Source: Nitrospira sp.
GTDB lineage: Bacteria > Nitrospirota > Nitrospiria > Nitrospirales > Nitrospiraceae
Length of the DNA stretch: 6,526 nucleotides
Direction of reading: 5' to 3'
Assembly: GCA_025361385.1 (NCBI GenBank)
Contig: JANYAJ010000012.1
Location: 1-6,526, forward strand
Shown here in pieces: positions 5,643 to 6,526 of this stretch. Within the stretch, counting starts at the first letter, position 1. The number at the start of each line of letters is the position of its first letter. Under the pieces are notes generated by a model, which searched no databases, was not told where the DNA came from, and worked only from the letters and a program-made list of their open reading frames with translations. The position numbers were made by a program, and so were the translations under genes.

Positions 5643-6526
5643 ATGCAGGGAGGACTCGAGGATACCATCTGTGCCATTGCAACTCCCGCAGGAGAGGGCG
5701 GCATAGGGATCGTTCGTCTGAGTGGTCCTCACGCCCTCGTCGTGGCGTCTCGAGTTGTTCGATTACGTTCCGGTCGTCCTCTCTCATCGGTTTCCTCTCA
5801 TGCGCTTCATCTTGCCGATCTTGTGAACCCTGCAGCGGTCGAGCGAAAAGACCTCAGATTCGGTCAGGTACGGACGACCGCGACGGACCTCCTTGACGAA
5901 GCACTCGTAGTCTATATGAAAGCTCCGCGGTCTTTTACCGCAGAGGATGTCGTAGAAATTCAGTCTCATGGCGGTGCGTTGGTACTCGGGACGGTCTGCA
6001 AGGTCTGTATAGAGTCTGGTGCAAGGATGGCGGAGCCGGGCGAATTTACGAAGCGAGCTTTTCTCAATGGGCGATTAGATCTCTCACAGGCAGAAGCAGT
6101 ACTCGACACCATCAGGGCGACATCGACGGCCGGACTGAACATCGCTCAGCGCCATCTGCGGGGCGATCTTGCGCGTGATGTGGAACAGACTCGGGCCTCT
6201 CTCTTGACCGTATTAGCCCATGTTGAGGCGGGAATCGATTTTGTGGGCGAAGATATTTCATTTCTTCAACGTGAGGAACTCCTGCGCATCGTCAGTGAGG
6301 CCTGTGCCGTCGCTCAGAAGCTGGAATCGACGGCGCAGGAAGGGCGGATCTTGCGGGAAGGGGCCTATGTCGTTATCCTTGGACGCCCGAATGTCGGCAA
6401 ATCCAGTCTCTTAAACCGTCTGTTAAAGGAAGAGCGGGCGATTGTCACCGCCATTCCTGGTACAACGAGGGACGTGATTGAGGAATCTATCGATCTTGAT
6501 GGAGTGATGATTCGTTTGGTTGATAC
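5643..6526 (+). CDS. mnmE: tRNA uridine-5-carboxymethylaminomethyl(34) synthesis GTPase MnmE (partial, 3' end cut)
   Basis: The first 294 codons plus two bases are present; the family is about 450 aa, so the gene continues past the window. MnmE works with MnmG to put the carboxymethylaminomethyl group on U34 of certain tRNAs, using a formyl-tetrahydrofolate-type carbon donor and GTP. Visible parts are the N-terminal folate-binding domain ([20 protein letters not shown] at 7-26, HGG near 113), the hallmark [20 protein letters not shown] (133-152), helical-domain sequence, and the G domain with P-loop GRPNVGKS (247-254) and PGTTRD (272-277). The sequence ends just after the Asp (294) of the G3 DTAG motif. 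ATG 5643 has only a weak ribosome site (AAAGAG). The 83-nt gap after yidC has no convincing terminator, so co-transcription is likely. Confidence 0.96.
   Translation, partial: MQGGLEDTICAIATPAGEGGIGIVRLSGPHALVVASRVVRLRSGRPLSSVSSHALHLADLVNPAAVERKDLRFGQVRTTATDLLDEALVVYMKAPRSFTAEDVVEIQSHGGALVLGTVCKVCIESGARMAEPGEFTKRAFLNGRLDLSQAEAVLDTIRATSTAGLNIAQRHLRGDLARDVEQTRASLLTVLAHVEAGIDFVGEDISFLQREELLRIVSEACAVAQKLESTAQEGRILREGAYVVILGRPNVGKSSLLNRLLKEERAIVTAIPGTTRDVIEESIDLDGVMIRLVD

Noticed and set aside
5536..5787. Minus-strand open frames across the yidC end and mnmE start
   Set aside because: They are antisense shadows of MnmE, whose domains are unmistakable on the plus strand.

Overview
The window is a bacterial chromosomal segment, mid-50s % GC by eye, with two divergent gene blocks around a gene-free control region of about 430 nt. 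All envelope genes are Gram-negative in type (lipobox lipoproteins, periplasmic YkuD enzymes, and a YidC with a large periplasmic P1 domain). With the DUF4398-like lipoprotein, the protein style recalls Nitrospira or other Nitrospirota. That assignment is inference and has not been checked by any search.

Left block, minus strand (82-2510, read right to left). Three closely spaced genes form one apparent operon: a helical DUF4398-like lipoprotein ending in three lysines, a lipoprotein with a C-terminal L,D-transpeptidase (YkuD) domain and a non-canonical TLGC active-site motif, and a small secreted L,D-transpeptidase with the canonical HGC motif. Gaps are 20 and 9 nt. At the last junction the stop codon overlaps the next Shine-Dalgarno. 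A helical lipoprotein with a C-terminal lysine beside two L,D-transpeptidases suggests a Braun-lipoprotein-like link between outer membrane and peptidoglycan. This is the most interesting hypothesis here.

Centre (2511-2937). A strong sigma-54 type -24/-12 element points into the left operon. A perfect 6+6 dyad lies upstream of it. A weaker sigma-54-like element points right and is followed by an intrinsic terminator about 85 nt downstream, which could delimit an undescribed small RNA. A second hairpin follows, then a perfect consensus sigma-70 promoter (TTGACA, 17 bp, TATAAT) for rpmH.

Right block, plus strand (2938-6526). This is the conserved order rpmH (ribosomal protein L34), rnpA (RNase P protein), yidD (membrane insertion factor), yidC (membrane insertase) and mnmE (tRNA U34 modification GTPase, cut by the window end just after the start of its G3 motif). 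No dnaA, oriC or jag/khpB gene is seen next to these genes in the window. No tRNA, rRNA, CRISPR array or insertion sequence was found.
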